Shown here: piece by piece, positions 25,859 to 35,795 of the stretch
Numbering within the stretch: the stretch's first letter is position 1
How the letters are laid out: every line of letters begins with the position of its first letter
Assembly (NCBI RefSeq): GCF_900101965.1
Contig: NZ_FNAP01000001.1
Location: 620,001 to 684,000 of the forward strand
Length of the DNA: 64,000 nt
Direction of reading: 5' to 3'
Origin: Rhodospira trueperi
Lineage (GTDB): Bacteria; Pseudomonadota; Alphaproteobacteria; Rhodospirillales; Rhodospirillaceae
The notes under the pieces: model-generated
What the model saw: the letters and a program-made list of their open reading frames with translations, nothing else
Told to the model about the DNA's origin: nothing
Database searches by the model: none
Made by a program: the position numbers and the translations under genes

Positions 25859-26707
25859 ATGCCCCGGTCGCCCCGCGCCGGACGAGGCCACGTCTCCCCC
25901 TCCTCCCGACCGCGCGAACGCGCGGCCGGGCCGCGTTCCGATGGCGCCCTGCGCCTGTACGGTCACCACGCAGTGGTGGCGGCGCTGGCCAACCGGAACC
26001 GCCCGGTCCGCCGACTTCTGACCACGGGAGACGCCACCGACGCCCTGACCCGCGCCGCCGAGGCGCGCGGTCTGACCGTGGATCGGGTACAACGCCAGGA
26101 GCTTGATGCGCTCCTGCCCCCGGGGGCGGTCCATCAGGGGATTGTTCTGGAAGCCGCGCCGCTGCCCGCGCACGGCCTGGAGGACCTGACCGCGACCGCC
26201 GCCCCCGACGACGCAGCCGTGGTCGTGGTCCTCGACCAGGTCTCCGATCCGCACAACGTCGGCGCCATTCTCCGTTCAGCCGCCGCCTTCGGGGCGCTGG
26301 GCGTCATCACCCAGGACCGCCACGCCCCGGCCGAGACCGGTGCTCTCGCCAAGGCCGCGAGCGGCGCCCTTGAGCGCGTGCCGCTGATCCGCGTTCCCAA
26401 CCTGTCGCGCGCCCTGAAGGACCTGCGAGACTTCGGATTCTGGAGCGTCGGGCTTGACGCCGACGCGCCGGTCACGCTTGGTGGCGCCGCCCTGTCAGGG
26501 CCGCTGGCTCTGGTGCTGGGGGCAGAGGGCGCGGGCCTGCGTCGTCTGACCCGGGAACACTGCGACCATCTGGCGCGCCTGCCCATGATGCCCGGCGCGG
26601 TGGAAAGCCTGAACGTGTCCAATGCCTGCGCCGTGGCCCTGTATGAACTGCGCCGCGAGAGCCTGGAAGCCTTCAGTTCAACGGAACGCCCCACCGGGTC
26701 CGGGTGA
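25859..26707 (+). CDS. rlmB: 23S rRNA (guanosine-2'-O)-methyltransferase RlmB
   Basis: A 282-aa SPOUT-family rRNA methyltransferase. The N-terminal substrate-binding domain (YGHHAVVAALANRNR) and the C-terminal knot motifs VVLDQVSDPHNVGAILRSA, ALVLGAEGAGLRRL and ESLNVSNACAVALYELR are all clear. The ATG at 25859 follows AGAGGAG by eight nt; the frame is open further upstream but without a start signal. The basic, Pro/Arg-rich first 30 residues precede the conserved part. It ends 30 nt inside the convergent glycosyltransferase gene. Expected substrate is G2251 (E. coli numbering) or an equivalent site. Confidence 0.92.
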   Translation: MPRSPRAGRGHVSPSSRPRERAAGPRSDGALRLYGHHAVVAALANRNRPVRRLLTTGDATDALTRAAEARGLTVDRVQRQELDALLPPGAVHQGIVLEAAPLPAHGLEDLTATAAPDDAAVVVVLDQVSDPHNVGAILRSAAAFGALGVITQDRHAPAETGALAKAASGALERVPLIRVPNLSRALKDLRDFGFWSVGLDADAPVTLGGAALSGPLALVLGAEGAGLRRLTREHCDHLARLPMMPGAVESLNVSNACAVALYELRRESLEAFSSTERPTGSG

Positions 26708-27634
26708 GGGCCGGGGATGATCCGCGCGGCTGCGCCTGGTGTCACCTTGAAACGGCGATCCGGTGAGGACCGTGCGCGCCAGCAGCCCCGCCGACAGCAA
26801 GGCCCACAGGCCCCAGAGCTGCCAGCGCGGCACGCCCTCCGGCGCGAATTCGGTGAACAGATACCGCCGGAAACTCCGGATCTTATGCCCCAAGACGACC
26901 AGACGGGACACCGGAGAGCAGCCTTTCGGGTGCACGGCCGTCACGGCTGGCGCGAACAGCACGCGACCGCCGGCCCGCCGCGCCGCCCGACACAGCGCCA
27001 GATCCTCGAAGTACAGGAAGTAGCCCGGATCGAACCCGCCCAGTCGGCGAAAAAACGCCGTCGGCATCAGCATGAAGGCCCCGGAGATCGCCGGCACCTC
27101 GACCAGATCGGCCGCCGGCACGGGCTGGCGGTGCAGATTGACCCGGCCCCAGCGTGCCGCGAAGGGCCCTCCGAACGCCTCGCCCAGCCATTGCCCGGGC
27201 GTGCCGGCGTTGCAACGTCCCCCGGACTGCTCGGTGCCGTCGGCCTTGAGCAGGCGCGGTCCCGCCACCCAGGCGTCGTCCGGCTGCGCGGTGACCAGCG
27301 CCAACAGTCGCTCCACGGCCCCGGCCGCCGGCAGGCAGTCGGGATTGAGCAACAGCACATGGGTCCCGCGAGCCCGGGCGACCCCCAGATTGCACCCCGC
27401 GCCGAACCCAACGTTGCCTTGTCCGTGCACCAGTCGCAATGGGTCGGACATCCGGCTCGCCCTGCCCTCCACACCCTCGGGCCACGGCGGGTCATCAAGA
27501 TTGTTGACCAGAATGACCTCGGCGACCGCCGGGCAGGAGCCGACAGACTCCAGGACCGCGGGCAGGGTATCGCCTCCGAACGTCACGATGACCACGCTCA
27601 CCGATCCCTGTTCAGTGCTGCCGATTTTTCCCAT
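26678..27634 (-). CDS. Family 2 glycosyltransferase (rhamnosyltransferase-like)
   Basis: A 318-aa GT-A glycosyltransferase. SVSVVIVTFGG begins the nucleotide-binding fold, VILVNNLDDPP and GNVGFGAGCNLGVARARG continue it, and LLLNPDC carries the metal-binding acid. The acceptor-side motifs AFMLMPTAFFRRLGGFDPGYFLYFEDLALC match the rhamnosyl- and related surface-polysaccharide transferases. A hydrophobic helix near the C-terminus (LWGLWALLSAGLLA) could anchor it to the membrane. The ATG at 27634 follows a GGAG; an ATG 51 nt upstream is possible. It overlaps the end of rlmB by 30 nt. Confidence 0.85.
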   Translation of the reverse strand: MGKIGSTEQGSVSVVIVTFGGDTLPAVLESVGSCPAVAEVILVNNLDDPPWPEGVEGRASRMSDPLRLVHGQGNVGFGAGCNLGVARARGTHVLLLNPDCLPAAGAVERLLALVTAQPDDAWVAGPRLLKADGTEQSGGRCNAGTPGQWLGEAFGGPFAARWGRVNLHRQPVPAADLVEVPAISGAFMLMPTAFFRRLGGFDPGYFLYFEDLALCRAARRAGGRVLFAPAVTAVHPKGCSPVSRLVVLGHKIRSFRRYLFTEFAPEGVPRWQLWGLWALLSAGLLARTVLTGSPFQGDTRRSRADHPRPSPGPGGAFR

Positions 27635-27840
27635 TGGGCCGTATCTCCGCCGCGCCGACGACCGTTCGTGCCAGGAATACGGCATGTCGCCCCGGGTGGC
27701 GTCAACGCAGCGGTTGACCGACCTGACCACACGGTGGGATCCTTTTCGAGGATCGGGGGAGAAGATTGTCTACAAGCGACCGGGTCACGGTCGCTCCACC
27801 GTACCCGACCGGTTCCACCGACCGAAAGATCGGTTGACTC

Positions 27841-28359
27841 ATGACAGCCCCCTCGCCCCGCCCGGCGGCCTTCCTGGACCGAGACGGCACCTTGAACGTG
27901 GACGTCGATTACGCCCACCGCCCCGAGCAGATCACCTGGATCGACGGCGCGGCGGCGGCCCTGCGGCGCTTGAACGAGGCCGGCTGGTGGGTGTTCGTCG
28001 TCACCAACCAGTCCGGCATCGCACGCGGCCTGTTCGACGAGGCGGCGGTGGACCGCCTGCACGACTGGATGGTGACCGATCTGGCGCGGCAGGGCGCACG
28101 GATCGATGCGTTCTATTACTGCCCGCACCACCCGCGCGGCACGGTTCCAGCCTACACCAAGGTCTGCGACTGCCGCAAGCCGGCGCCGGGCCTGCTGCTG
28201 CGGGCCATGGCCGAGCACCCGGTCGACGTGGCGCGCTCGTTCATGCTGGGCGACCGCATGCGCGACGTCGAAGCCGGCCGCGCCGCCGGAGTCGCGTCGC
28301 ACCTGTACGAGGGCGGCAACGTCGATGCCGTCGTGGAACGGTTAATGGCCGGGTCTTGA
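27841..28359 (+). CDS. gmhB: D-glycero-beta-D-manno-heptose-1,7-bisphosphate 7-phosphatase
   Basis: A 172-aa HAD phosphatase. The nucleophile motif FLDRDGTLN (Asp13, Asp15), motif II TNQSGIARG, the zinc loop CPHHPRGTVPAYTKVCDCRKP with Cys-x-His and Cys-x-Cys, and motif IV MLGDRMRDVEAG are the features of GmhB. It removes the 7-phosphate in ADP-heptose synthesis for LPS or S-layer glycan. The adjacent glycosyltransferase on the other strand is consistent with a cell-surface glycan role. The histidinol-phosphatase domain of HisB is related, but length and context favour GmhB. Confidence 0.9.
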   Translation: MTAPSPRPAAFLDRDGTLNVDVDYAHRPEQITWIDGAAAALRRLNEAGWWVFVVTNQSGIARGLFDEAAVDRLHDWMVTDLARQGARIDAFYYCPHHPRGTVPAYTKVCDCRKPAPGLLLRAMAEHPVDVARSFMLGDRMRDVEAGRAAGVASHLYEGGNVDAVVERLMAGS

Positions 28360-28545
28360 GACCCGGCGGGGGATACTTTCGGCTGGGCGCCCCTTGCGCC
28401 CTCGGCTAATCTGCCGACGCGGCCCGCGGCCAGCCAAAAGCCTTTGAGCGGGCCGCCGCCACGATATCGCCTTTTCCTTGCTTCCTGCCCTGCGCCGCCC
28501 GCAGGCCGCGCGCGGCTGCGTCTGCCCTGTTTCGAGGTCTCCCCC

Positions 28546-29940
28546 GTGTCCGCCCTTACCGACCATTCGCACCCCGCCCAGTCCGATCACAGCCTGAGCT
28601 ATCACATCCGCCGCACCATCGTCCTGGCCCTGCCGGTCGTGCTCGCGCGGCTCGGTTTCATGGCGTTCGTGACGGTCGACGTCATCGTTCTGGGACGTGC
28701 CGGCCCCGAACCGCTGGCGGAGTATGTGCTCGGCGGTACCGTCGTCGACAGCCTGCTGGCGACCCTGATCGGGCTGTTGATGGGCGTGCCCGTTCTGGCG
28801 GCCCAGGTGCTCGGCGCCGGCGCGCACGCCAGCCTGGGCCGGATCTGGCGTCAGGGCGTGGTGTATGCCGTGGTGGCCGGCGCGCTGCTGAGCGTTGCTC
28901 TGGTCTTTGGCGCGGCCCCCCTGTTCCGGTTGTTGGGACAGGATCCCGACCTCGCCGCGCGGGCCGCGACGGTGACCGGCATTCTCGCCCTCAATCTGCC
29001 GTTCATGGCGATCTTCGTCGTCGGCACAACCTTCCTGGAGGCGCTGAACCGGCCCATACCAGGCATGCTGGCCGTGTTCACGGCGAACCTGTCCAATCTG
29101 GCCCTGAACATCGTCTTGGTGTTCGGCTGGGGCCCCATCCCCGCCCTGGGCGCTCCCGGCTGCGCGCTGGCGACGGTGATCAACAGCGTTCTACTTGCGA
29201 TCGGGATGAGCCTGTACATCCGCTACGGCCTGTCCGACCGGGTCGCGCTTGGCCTGTCGGGGACAGTGAACCGCGAACCGCTCTGGCGCGGGGCGGGAAC
29301 GTTGCGCGGCATCGGCTACGCCGCCGGGTTCGCCCAGGCCCTGGAGGCCGGATCGTTCACGGCCGTCACCCTGCTGGTCGGACTGCTGGGGTCGCTGGCC
29401 CTCGCCGTTCACGGGATGATGTTCCAGTTCGTCGCCCTGACGTTCATGGTGGCCCTGGGCTTGGCAACGGCGGCCCAGGTACGAGTGGGGAATGCCTTGG
29501 GGCGCGGAGACTCGCGCGGGCTGGCGCTGGCCGGCTGGGTCGGTCTCGGCCTGTCGGCCGCCGTGACGGGCGCGGCCGCGACCGTCTACGTCCTGTGGCC
29601 GGAAACGCTGCTGCGGGTATTCACGACCGACGAGACCGTGCTTGCGGCGGCGGTGCCGGTGATGCTGTGGGCGTCGCTGGCCATGGTCTGCGACGGCGGC
29701 CAGTCGGTGATGAACCAAGCCTGCCGAGGCTGTGGCGACACGTGGGTCCCGACCGGGCTGCATGTGATCAGCTACTGGGCCGTGTTCGTGCCCGTCGCGG
29801 CGCTGCTGGCGCTGCCTCTGGGTCAGGGGGTCGCGGGCGTGTTCCAGGCACTCACCCTGGCCAGCATCATTTCCATGGGCATCCTGATGGTGCGCTTCGC
29901 CGTCCTTGCCAAACGGCCGTTGCCGGCGCCGCCGCGTTAA
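28546..29940 (+). CDS. MATE family efflux transporter
   Basis: A 464-aa inner-membrane protein with twelve hydrophobic segments in two related halves. Family features include VDVIVLGRAG near the first helix, FLEALNRPIPGM in the first half and the matching NQACRGCGDTWVP in the second. MATE proteins export cationic drugs or metabolites with Na+ or H+. I chose the GTG at 28546 (VSALTDHS) after a GAGG; an earlier ATG at 28444 would add a low-complexity Pro/Arg stretch. The upstream 186 nt carry a small GGGCGC/GCGCCC hairpin only. Confidence 0.87.
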   Translation: MSALTDHSHPAQSDHSLSYHIRRTIVLALPVVLARLGFMAFVTVDVIVLGRAGPEPLAEYVLGGTVVDSLLATLIGLLMGVPVLAAQVLGAGAHASLGRIWRQGVVYAVVAGALLSVALVFGAAPLFRLLGQDPDLAARAATVTGILALNLPFMAIFVVGTTFLEALNRPIPGMLAVFTANLSNLALNIVLVFGWGPIPALGAPGCALATVINSVLLAIGMSLYIRYGLSDRVALGLSGTVNREPLWRGAGTLRGIGYAAGFAQALEAGSFTAVTLLVGLLGSLALAVHGMMFQFVALTFMVALGLATAAQVRVGNALGRGDSRGLALAGWVGLGLSAAVTGAAATVYVLWPETLLRVFTTDETVLAAAVPVMLWASLAMVCDGGQSVMNQACRGCGDTWVPTGLHVISYWAVFVPVAALLALPLGQGVAGVFQALTLASIISMGILMVRFAVLAKRPLPAPPR

Positions 29941-30069
29941 CGGCGGATCGGCGGCCCGCACCCGAACCGCACCTTGACATCCCCGCCGCACCCGACCACC
30001 CTGGGGGACAACGGGGTGCGACCCCGGAGACGATGAGGGACGCGGCCAAGGCCGCGCGTACGACTCGCC

Positions 30070-31446
30070 TTGGCGACCAGGACACTCTGTATCAAGACAT
30101 TCGGGTGCCAGATGAACGTCTACGACTCCGCCCGCATGGCGGACGTCCTGGCGCCCCTGGGGTATGGCCTGACCGATGACCCGTCGGACGCCGACATGGT
30201 CATCCTCAACACCTGCCACATTCGCGAGAAGGCGTCGGAGAAGGTGTTCTCCGAACTCGGCCGGCTGCGCCGAATGCGCGAGGACCGCGAGGCGCGCGGC
30301 GCCGGACGCATGATCCTGGGCGTGGCCGGCTGCGTCGCCCAGGCCGAGGGCGACCATATCCTGGACCGCGCGCCGTTCGTGGATCTGGTGCTCGGCCCGC
30401 AGGCCTATCATCGCCTGCCGGAGATGGTGGCCCGGCTCAGCCGCGCCGGGGACGCCCAGATCGACACCGAATTCCCGGCCGAGCCCAAGTTCGACCACCT
30501 GCCCGCGCCCGGCGCGCGCGGCCCCGCCGCGTTCCTGGCCATCCAGGAGGGGTGCGACCGCTTCTGCACCTTCTGCGTCGTGCCCTACACCCGGGGCGCC
30601 GAGTACTCACGCCCGGTCACCGACATCCTGGACGAGGCGCGCGCCCTGGTGGCCCGGGGCACGTTGGAGATCACCCTGCTGGGACAGAACGTCAACGCCT
30701 ATCACGGCGCGGGACCGGACGGCGCGACCTGGAGCCTGGGCCGGCTGATCCGCGCCCTGGCGGACATCGACGGACTGGCCCGCCTGCGCTACACCACCAG
30801 CCACCCCCGCGACGTGGACGACGACCTGATCGCCGCCCATGCCGAGGTGCCCACGCTGATGCCGTTCCTGCATCTGCCGCTTCAGTCCGGCGCCGACCGC
30901 GTTCTGAAGGCCATGAACCGGGGCCATACCCTTGCGGACTTCCGCCGGGTGGTCGCGCGGTTGCGCGATGCGCGCCCCGACCTCGCGTTGTCATCGGACT
31001 TCATCGTCGGCTTTCCCGGCGAGACCGACCGCGAGTTTCAGGACACCCTGGACGCCGTGGACGACATCGGCTTCATCCAGGCGTATTCGTTCAAGTACAG
31101 CGCCCGCCCGGGCACGCCGGCGGCCGCCTTGCCCGCCCAGGTGCCGGAGCCAGTCAAGGCCGAGCGGCTGGCCCGGCTTCAGGACCTGTTGAACGCGCAA
31201 CAGGTCGCCTTCAATCGCCGCTGCGAGGGCCTGGACATGGACGTGCTGCTCGACCGGATCGGCAAGCATCCGGGGCAACTGGTCGGGCGCAGCCCGTTCA
31301 TGCAGCCGGTTCATGTCATGGCGCCCGCCCCCCTGCAGGGCACGATCCAGCGGGTGCGCATCGACCAGGGTCAGCCGAACAGTCTGGCCGGCCGGCTGCT
31401 GCCCGCCGAGGACGATCACCCTCCCGCCGAAAGGGCCACCGCGTGA
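30070..31446 (+). CDS. miaB: tRNA-2-methylthio-N6-dimethylallyladenosine synthase MiaB
   Basis: A 458-aa radical-SAM methylthiotransferase. The N-terminal cluster cysteines are Cys13 (IKTFGCQMN), Cys49 (NTCHIREKA) and Cys88 (VAGCVAQ). The radical-SAM CxxxCxxC is GCDRFCTFC (Cys162, 166, 169). A C-terminal TRAM domain follows. It thiomethylates i6A37 of tRNAs reading UNN codons. The first codon is TTG: the frame is closed by a stop just upstream and offers no ATG or GTG, and the ribosome site is poor, so initiation may be weak. It heads the miaB-phoH-ybeY-corC-lnt operon and overlaps phoH by 4 nt (GTGA). Confidence 0.95.
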   Translation: MATRTLCIKTFGCQMNVYDSARMADVLAPLGYGLTDDPSDADMVILNTCHIREKASEKVFSELGRLRRMREDREARGAGRMILGVAGCVAQAEGDHILDRAPFVDLVLGPQAYHRLPEMVARLSRAGDAQIDTEFPAEPKFDHLPAPGARGPAAFLAIQEGCDRFCTFCVVPYTRGAEYSRPVTDILDEARALVARGTLEITLLGQNVNAYHGAGPDGATWSLGRLIRALADIDGLARLRYTTSHPRDVDDDLIAAHAEVPTLMPFLHLPLQSGADRVLKAMNRGHTLADFRRVVARLRDARPDLALSSDFIVGFPGETDREFQDTLDAVDDIGFIQAYSFKYSARPGTPAAALPAQVPEPVKAERLARLQDLLNAQQVAFNRRCEGLDMDVLLDRIGKHPGQLVGRSPFMQPVHVMAPAPLQGTIQRVRIDQGQPNSLAGRLLPAEDDHPPAERATA

Positions 31447-32462
31447 GCGATGCCATGGTCCAGGAGGTTCGCACCTACGCCGACAACGGCGCGCTCCAGG
31501 TGGTGTTCGGCCCCGGCAACGAGAACATGGATCAACTGGAAGCCCGCCTGGGCGTGTCGCTGCCGACCCGGGGCAACGAGGTGACCCTCGCCGGCGCGGC
31601 CGAGGACGTCGCGGTGGCGGTGCGGGCTCTGGATTCCCTGTATGCGCGGGCCCGCGCCGGCCGGGACGTCACCAAGGCCGATGTCGACGCCGCCGTGCGC
31701 ATGGGTCGCGTTGATGGCGGGCCGGCCGAACCGGCCCCGACCCTGCGCACCCGAAAGCGGGTGATCGAGGCCCGTTCGCCCGGACAGGCCCGCTACATCA
31801 ACGCCCTGGTCAACACCGAACTGGTCTTCGGCCTGGGACCGGCGGGCACCGGCAAGACCTATCTGGCCATCGCCCACGCGGTCGCGCTGAAACTGTCCGG
31901 CGCGGTGGAACGGATCATCCTGTCCCGACCGGCCGTCGAGGCCGGCGAGCGCCTTGGCTTTCTGCCCGGCGACCTGCGCGAGAAGGTGGATCCGTATCTG
32001 CGGCCGATGTATGACGCGCTGTACGAGATGCTGCCCGGCGATGAGGTGCTGCGTCGGCTGGAGGCGGCGGAGATTGAGGTCGCGCCGCTGGCCTTCATGC
32101 GCGGGCGCACGCTCGCCAACGCCTGCATTGTGCTCGACGAGGCGCAGAACACGACGCCGACGCAGATGAAGATGTTCCTGACCCGCCTGGGTGAGAATTC
32201 GCGCATGATCGTGACTGGCGACATGACACAGATCGACCTGCCGCTGGGGGCACGCTCCGGCCTGCGCGACGCGCTGGAGACCCTGGAGGGGCTGGAAGGA
32301 GTCGCCGTGTGCCACTTCACCCACCGTGACGTGGTGCGCCATGATCTCGTCACCCGGATCGTCAAGGCCTACGATGCCCGCGACCGGCGCCTGGAGGGCG
32401 TCTCCGAGACCGGCGCGCCGGCCACCTCGCCCGCCCGGCCCAAGGGAGGCCCGCGACCATGA
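31443..32462 (+). CDS. PhoH-like ATPase
   Basis: A 339-aa protein with an N-terminal KH-like RNA-binding segment (about 1-75) and a PhoH P-loop ATPase domain. Walker A is GPAGTGKT (132-139) and Walker [10 protein letters not shown] near 228-236, followed by [11 protein letters not shown]. It starts at GTG, overlapping the miaB stop; an ATG four codons in is also possible. In bacteria it is almost always next to ybeY and probably acts with it in rRNA or mRNA turnover. Its C-terminal tail is Ala/Pro-rich. Confidence 0.92.
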   Translation: MSDAMVQEVRTYADNGALQVVFGPGNENMDQLEARLGVSLPTRGNEVTLAGAAEDVAVAVRALDSLYARARAGRDVTKADVDAAVRMGRVDGGPAEPAPTLRTRKRVIEARSPGQARYINALVNTELVFGLGPAGTGKTYLAIAHAVALKLSGAVERIILSRPAVEAGERLGFLPGDLREKVDPYLRPMYDALYEMLPGDEVLRRLEAAEIEVAPLAFMRGRTLANACIVLDEAQNTTPTQMKMFLTRLGENSRMIVTGDMTQIDLPLGARSGLRDALETLEGLEGVAVCHFTHRDVVRHDLVTRIVKAYDARDRRLEGVSETGAPATSPARPKGGPRP

Positions 32463-33067
32463 GCGCCGACGGGACCCCGTTCCCCGTCGAGATCGACGTG
32501 ATCGTCGAGGTCCCCGCCTGGCGCAAGGCCGTGCGGGACGTCGAAGCGGTCTGCGACCGCGCCGCCGGGGCGACCCTGACCGCCGGGCTGCCGGACTCCG
32601 CCCTGGGCGGCCTTCTGGCGGCGGGACAGCGGTTCGAGGTGTGTGTCGCGCTGGAGGACGACGCCAGCGTCCGCGCGCTGAACCACGGATTCCGCAACCA
32701 GGACAAGCCCACCAACGTTCTGGCCTTCGCCGCCCTGGAAGACGAGAACGGCCGCGTTCTGGTGCCCCCGGCGGACCTTGGGGAGGACGATGAGGACGAG
32801 CCGACCTTTTTGGGGGACATCGTCATCGCGCTGGAAACCACCCGCGACGAGGCCGCCCGCGACGCCAAACCGCTGGCCGACCATCTGAGTCACCTCGTGG
32901 TGCATGGCGTGCTGCACCTGCTGGGCCACGACCATCAGGATGAGGACGAGGCCCAGCGCATGGAAGACCTTGAGACGCGTATCCTGGCCGGGATGGGGAT
33001 CCCCGACCCCCACGCCGCCCCGCCGGAGTCTGGGACTGAGGACAATGAGCGAACCGAGCCCAAGTAG
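32459..33067 (+). CDS. ybeY: Endoribonuclease YbeY (16S rRNA maturation)
   Basis: A 202-aa metalloprotein. The zinc motif HGVLHLLGHDH gives His149, His153 and His159, the family hallmark. NQDKPTNVLAF and FLGDIVIALETT are the other conserved blocks. YbeY takes part in 16S rRNA 3'-end processing and ribosome quality control. An acidic insert (about 108-115) and a charged C-terminal tail lengthen it relative to E. coli YbeY. The start overlaps phoH by 4 nt, and its last 23 nt overlap the start of corC. Confidence 0.94.
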   Translation: MSADGTPFPVEIDVIVEVPAWRKAVRDVEAVCDRAAGATLTAGLPDSALGGLLAAGQRFEVCVALEDDASVRALNHGFRNQDKPTNVLAFAALEDENGRVLVPPADLGEDDEDEPTFLGDIVIALETTRDEAARDAKPLADHLSHLVVHGVLHLLGHDHQDEDEAQRMEDLETRILAGMGIPDPHAAPPESGTEDNERTEPK

Positions 33068-34043
33068 CGAGCCGGGCCGATCCCCCCGCGACGACGCAGG
33101 CAGTGGCGATGACCCGGCCACCCCTGGCCTCAAAGTAATGCCGTCCCCCGACCCCCGGGAGCCCGGCGGCGAGTCCGTCCGCGCCTGGTTGCGCGGCCTG
33201 TTGTCGCGCACCCGTGCAAACGGCGACAATTCCGTGCGTGACACGCTTGAAGAGATCATCGAGGAACGCGACGAAGCGGAATTGCCCATCGACGCCCATG
33301 AGCGCCTGCTCATCACCAACGTCCTGCATCAGCGCGATACCACCGCCGACGACATCATGGTACCGCGCCCGGATATCGTCGCCCTGGGCGAAAGCGCCAC
33401 GCTGAGCGAGATCGCCGATCTGATGGCGCGCAAAGGGCACTCGCGCATGCCCGTTTTCCGCGAGACCCTCGACAACATCGTGGGGATGGTCCACATCAAG
33501 GACCTGATCCCCCACCTCTACAAGGGCGAGGCACCGGACCTGACCGCGCTTGCCCGTCCGGTGCTGTTCGTGTCCCCCTCCATGCGGGTGCTGGATCTTC
33601 TGCTCGAAATGCGGCTGAAGCGCGCCCATTTGGCCTTGGTGGTGGACGAATACGGCGGTATCGACGGCCTTGTGACCATCGAGGATCTGGTCGAACAGAT
33701 CGTCGGCGAGATCGAGGATGAACACGATGTGGAATCCGACCCCGAACTGACGGTGCTGGAGGACGGCTCCATGGTGGCCGACGCGCGCCTTGATCTAGAG
33801 GAGTTCGAGGACCGCTTCGGTGCCTTCCTCAGCGAGGAGGAGCGCGAGGAAACCGATACCCTGGCCGGTCTGGTGTTCCGGCTGGCCGGACGGGTTCCCG
33901 GACGGGGTGAGTTGATCGTCCACGACAGCGGCATGGAGTTCGAGGTCATGGAGGCCGATCCGCGCCGCATCAAGCGGTTGCGCCTGCGCAATCTGCCCCC
34001 CGCCGGCCTCGCCGCCGCCTCGAACGGATCAAACACCCCGTGA
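33045..34043 (+). CDS. corC: CBS-domain CorC/HlyC-type transporter-associated protein
   Basis: A 332-aa soluble protein. After a polar N-terminus come two CBS domains (about 95-215: DDIMVPRPDIVALGESATL, HSRMPVFRETLDNIVGMVHIKDL, VDEYGGIDGLVTIEDLVEQIVGEIEDEHD) and a C-terminal CorC_HlyC domain (about 230-315). There is no DUF21 membrane domain, so it is the soluble form found in the ybeY-corC-lnt run. It is linked to magnesium and cobalt handling in some bacteria, but its biochemical role is not settled. The ATG follows GAGG and lies inside the end of ybeY; the stop overlaps lnt (GTGA). Confidence 0.92.
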   Translation: MSEPSPSSEPGRSPRDDAGSGDDPATPGLKVMPSPDPREPGGESVRAWLRGLLSRTRANGDNSVRDTLEEIIEERDEAELPIDAHERLLITNVLHQRDTTADDIMVPRPDIVALGESATLSEIADLMARKGHSRMPVFRETLDNIVGMVHIKDLIPHLYKGEAPDLTALARPVLFVSPSMRVLDLLLEMRLKRAHLALVVDEYGGIDGLVTIEDLVEQIVGEIEDEHDVESDPELTVLEDGSMVADARLDLEEFEDRFGAFLSEEEREETDTLAGLVFRLAGRVPGRGELIVHDSGMEFEVMEADPRRIKRLRLRNLPPAGLAAASNGSNTP

Positions 34044-35596
34044 TCGCGCGTCTGGCCGCCGGCACGGCCCGGCTGCGCGGAACGCGGCGCCACGCCACCG
34101 CGTGCCTGCTGGGCATGGGCGCCACCCTGGCGCTGCCGCCGATCCACGCCCTGCCCATGCTGGTCGTCGCGCTGATCGGGCTCGTCTGGCTGCTGGACGG
34201 GGTCGAGAGGCGCGCCCGTGGCGCCTTTGCCGTCGGCTGGTGGTTCGGCCTGGGCCATTTCGTCACCGGCCTCTACTGGATCGCCAACGCCCTGCTGATC
34301 GAGGCGGATCGGTTCGGCTGGATGGTGCCGTTTGCCATTCTGGGCCTGAGCGCCTTCCTGGCCCTGTTCACGGGGGCGGCGACGCTGCTGGCCGGAATGG
34401 TGTGGCATCCCGGCCGGCCCTGGCGGATCCTGCCCTTGGCGGCGGCCTGGCTGCTCGGTGAGTGGCTGCGGACCTGGGTCGCCACCGGATTTCCCTGGAA
34501 CATGACGGCCACGGTGTGGATGCCGGTTCTCCCCGTGCTGCAGATCGCCAGCGTCATCGGCGCGCTGGGTCTGGGTGGCCTGACGGTTCTGGCGCTGTCC
34601 GCTCCGGCGGTCCTGGCCGATCCGGTCCCCCGGCGCCGCAAGGCGGCCGTCTTGAGCGCGGCCGCGCTGGTGTTGCTCATTCCCGCAGGCTGGGGTTTCT
34701 GGCGGCTCTCCAGCGTAGAGCCGGGCACGGTCCCGGACGTGCGGCTGCGCCTGGTCCAGCCGGCGTTGACCCAAGCCGAGAAGCTGGAGCCCGCGATGCG
34801 GGAGGTCAATCTGCTCGACCATGTGGTCATGACACGGGGCCGCCCCGGGTTCGACACCGTGACCGCCGTCATCTGGCCGGAAACGGCGGCCGCCTTCGCG
34901 CTCAATGTCGACACGCGGCGGCGCCGGCTTGCCGGCGACGGTGCCCCGGCGGGCGGTGTGCTGATGACCGGGGCACCACGTGTCACACCGCTCGGGGTAG
35001 AGCCCTTTCGGGCCTGGAACAGCTTTTACGTGCTGGATGCGGGCGGCGGGATCGTCGCCGTACAAGACAAGTTCCACCTTGTTCCGTTCGGCGAGTACGT
35101 GCCGTTCGGCGATATCCTGCCGCTGGATAAGGTCACGCCGGGCAGCGTGGATTTCTCCTTCGGCCGGGGACCGCGCACCCTGCGCGTACCGGGATTACCT
35201 CCGGTCTCACCGCTGATCTGCTACGAGGTCATCTTTCCGGGACAAGTCATCGACCGCGCCGACCGCCCGGACTGGATGGTCAATATCACCAACGACGGGT
35301 GGTACGGCATCAGCTCGGGGCCGTTTCAGCATTTCGCCACCGCCCGCCTGCGCGCGATCGAAGAGGGCCTACCGCTAGCGCGGGTGGCCAACACCGGTAT
35401 TTCCGCTATGATCGATCCCCTGGGCCGGGTCACGGCGCGTCTCGGGCTGGGCCAGCGGGATAGTGTGGACACGGCCCTGCCCGAGCCCTTGCCACCAACC
35501 CCCTTCGCGCGCCTGGGCCAAGCCCTTCCCATCTTTGGCAGCCTCGTCATAATACTTGCTGCGCTGGCATTCCATCGTTCCGCGCGTGCACATTAA
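34040..35596 (+). CDS. lnt: Apolipoprotein N-acyltransferase
   Basis: A 518-aa inner-membrane enzyme that adds the third acyl chain to lipoproteins. Six to seven N-terminal hydrophobic segments (about 15-225) precede a nitrilase-fold domain. The catalytic triad is visible as Glu in VIWPETAAAF, Lys in VQDKFHLVPFGEYVPF and Cys in LICYEVIFPG. ITNDGWYGISSGPFQH is also conserved. A final membrane helix lies at the C-terminus. It starts at GTG overlapping corC by 4 nt. Several lipoproteins in this window would be its substrates. No terminator hairpin is obvious after the gene. Confidence 0.95.
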   Translation: MIARLAAGTARLRGTRRHATACLLGMGATLALPPIHALPMLVVALIGLVWLLDGVERRARGAFAVGWWFGLGHFVTGLYWIANALLIEADRFGWMVPFAILGLSAFLALFTGAATLLAGMVWHPGRPWRILPLAAAWLLGEWLRTWVATGFPWNMTATVWMPVLPVLQIASVIGALGLGGLTVLALSAPAVLADPVPRRRKAAVLSAAALVLLIPAGWGFWRLSSVEPGTVPDVRLRLVQPALTQAEKLEPAMREVNLLDHVVMTRGRPGFDTVTAVIWPETAAAFALNVDTRRRRLAGDGAPAGGVLMTGAPRVTPLGVEPFRAWNSFYVLDAGGGIVAVQDKFHLVPFGEYVPFGDILPLDKVTPGSVDFSFGRGPRTLRVPGLPPVSPLICYEVIFPGQVIDRADRPDWMVNITNDGWYGISSGPFQHFATARLRAIEEGLPLARVANTGISAMIDPLGRVTARLGLGQRDSVDTALPEPLPPTPFARLGQALPIFGSLVIILAALAFHRSARAH

Positions 35597-35795
35597 ACCT
35601 TAAGGGCGAAATGTGTTCAGTATCGCTCAATTATTAGCGGTCCCCACCCCTGCCCTTGCAGAATGCTACAGGTTTTCGTTGACGCTTCAGGGCCTCCGCC
35701 ATAATGTCGTCCCCGTTGGTTGCATGCATTGAACAGTCTGCGTTCATCGTGTTCTCATGACGGGACGCCCACATTACAGTGTCAAGGTAGCACGT

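Noticed and set aside
30552..31442. Extension of the PhoH frame upstream through miaB
   Set aside because: The translated part is Arg/Pro/Gly-rich and overlaps conserved MiaB domains. PhoH conservation starts at the GTG overlapping the miaB stop.
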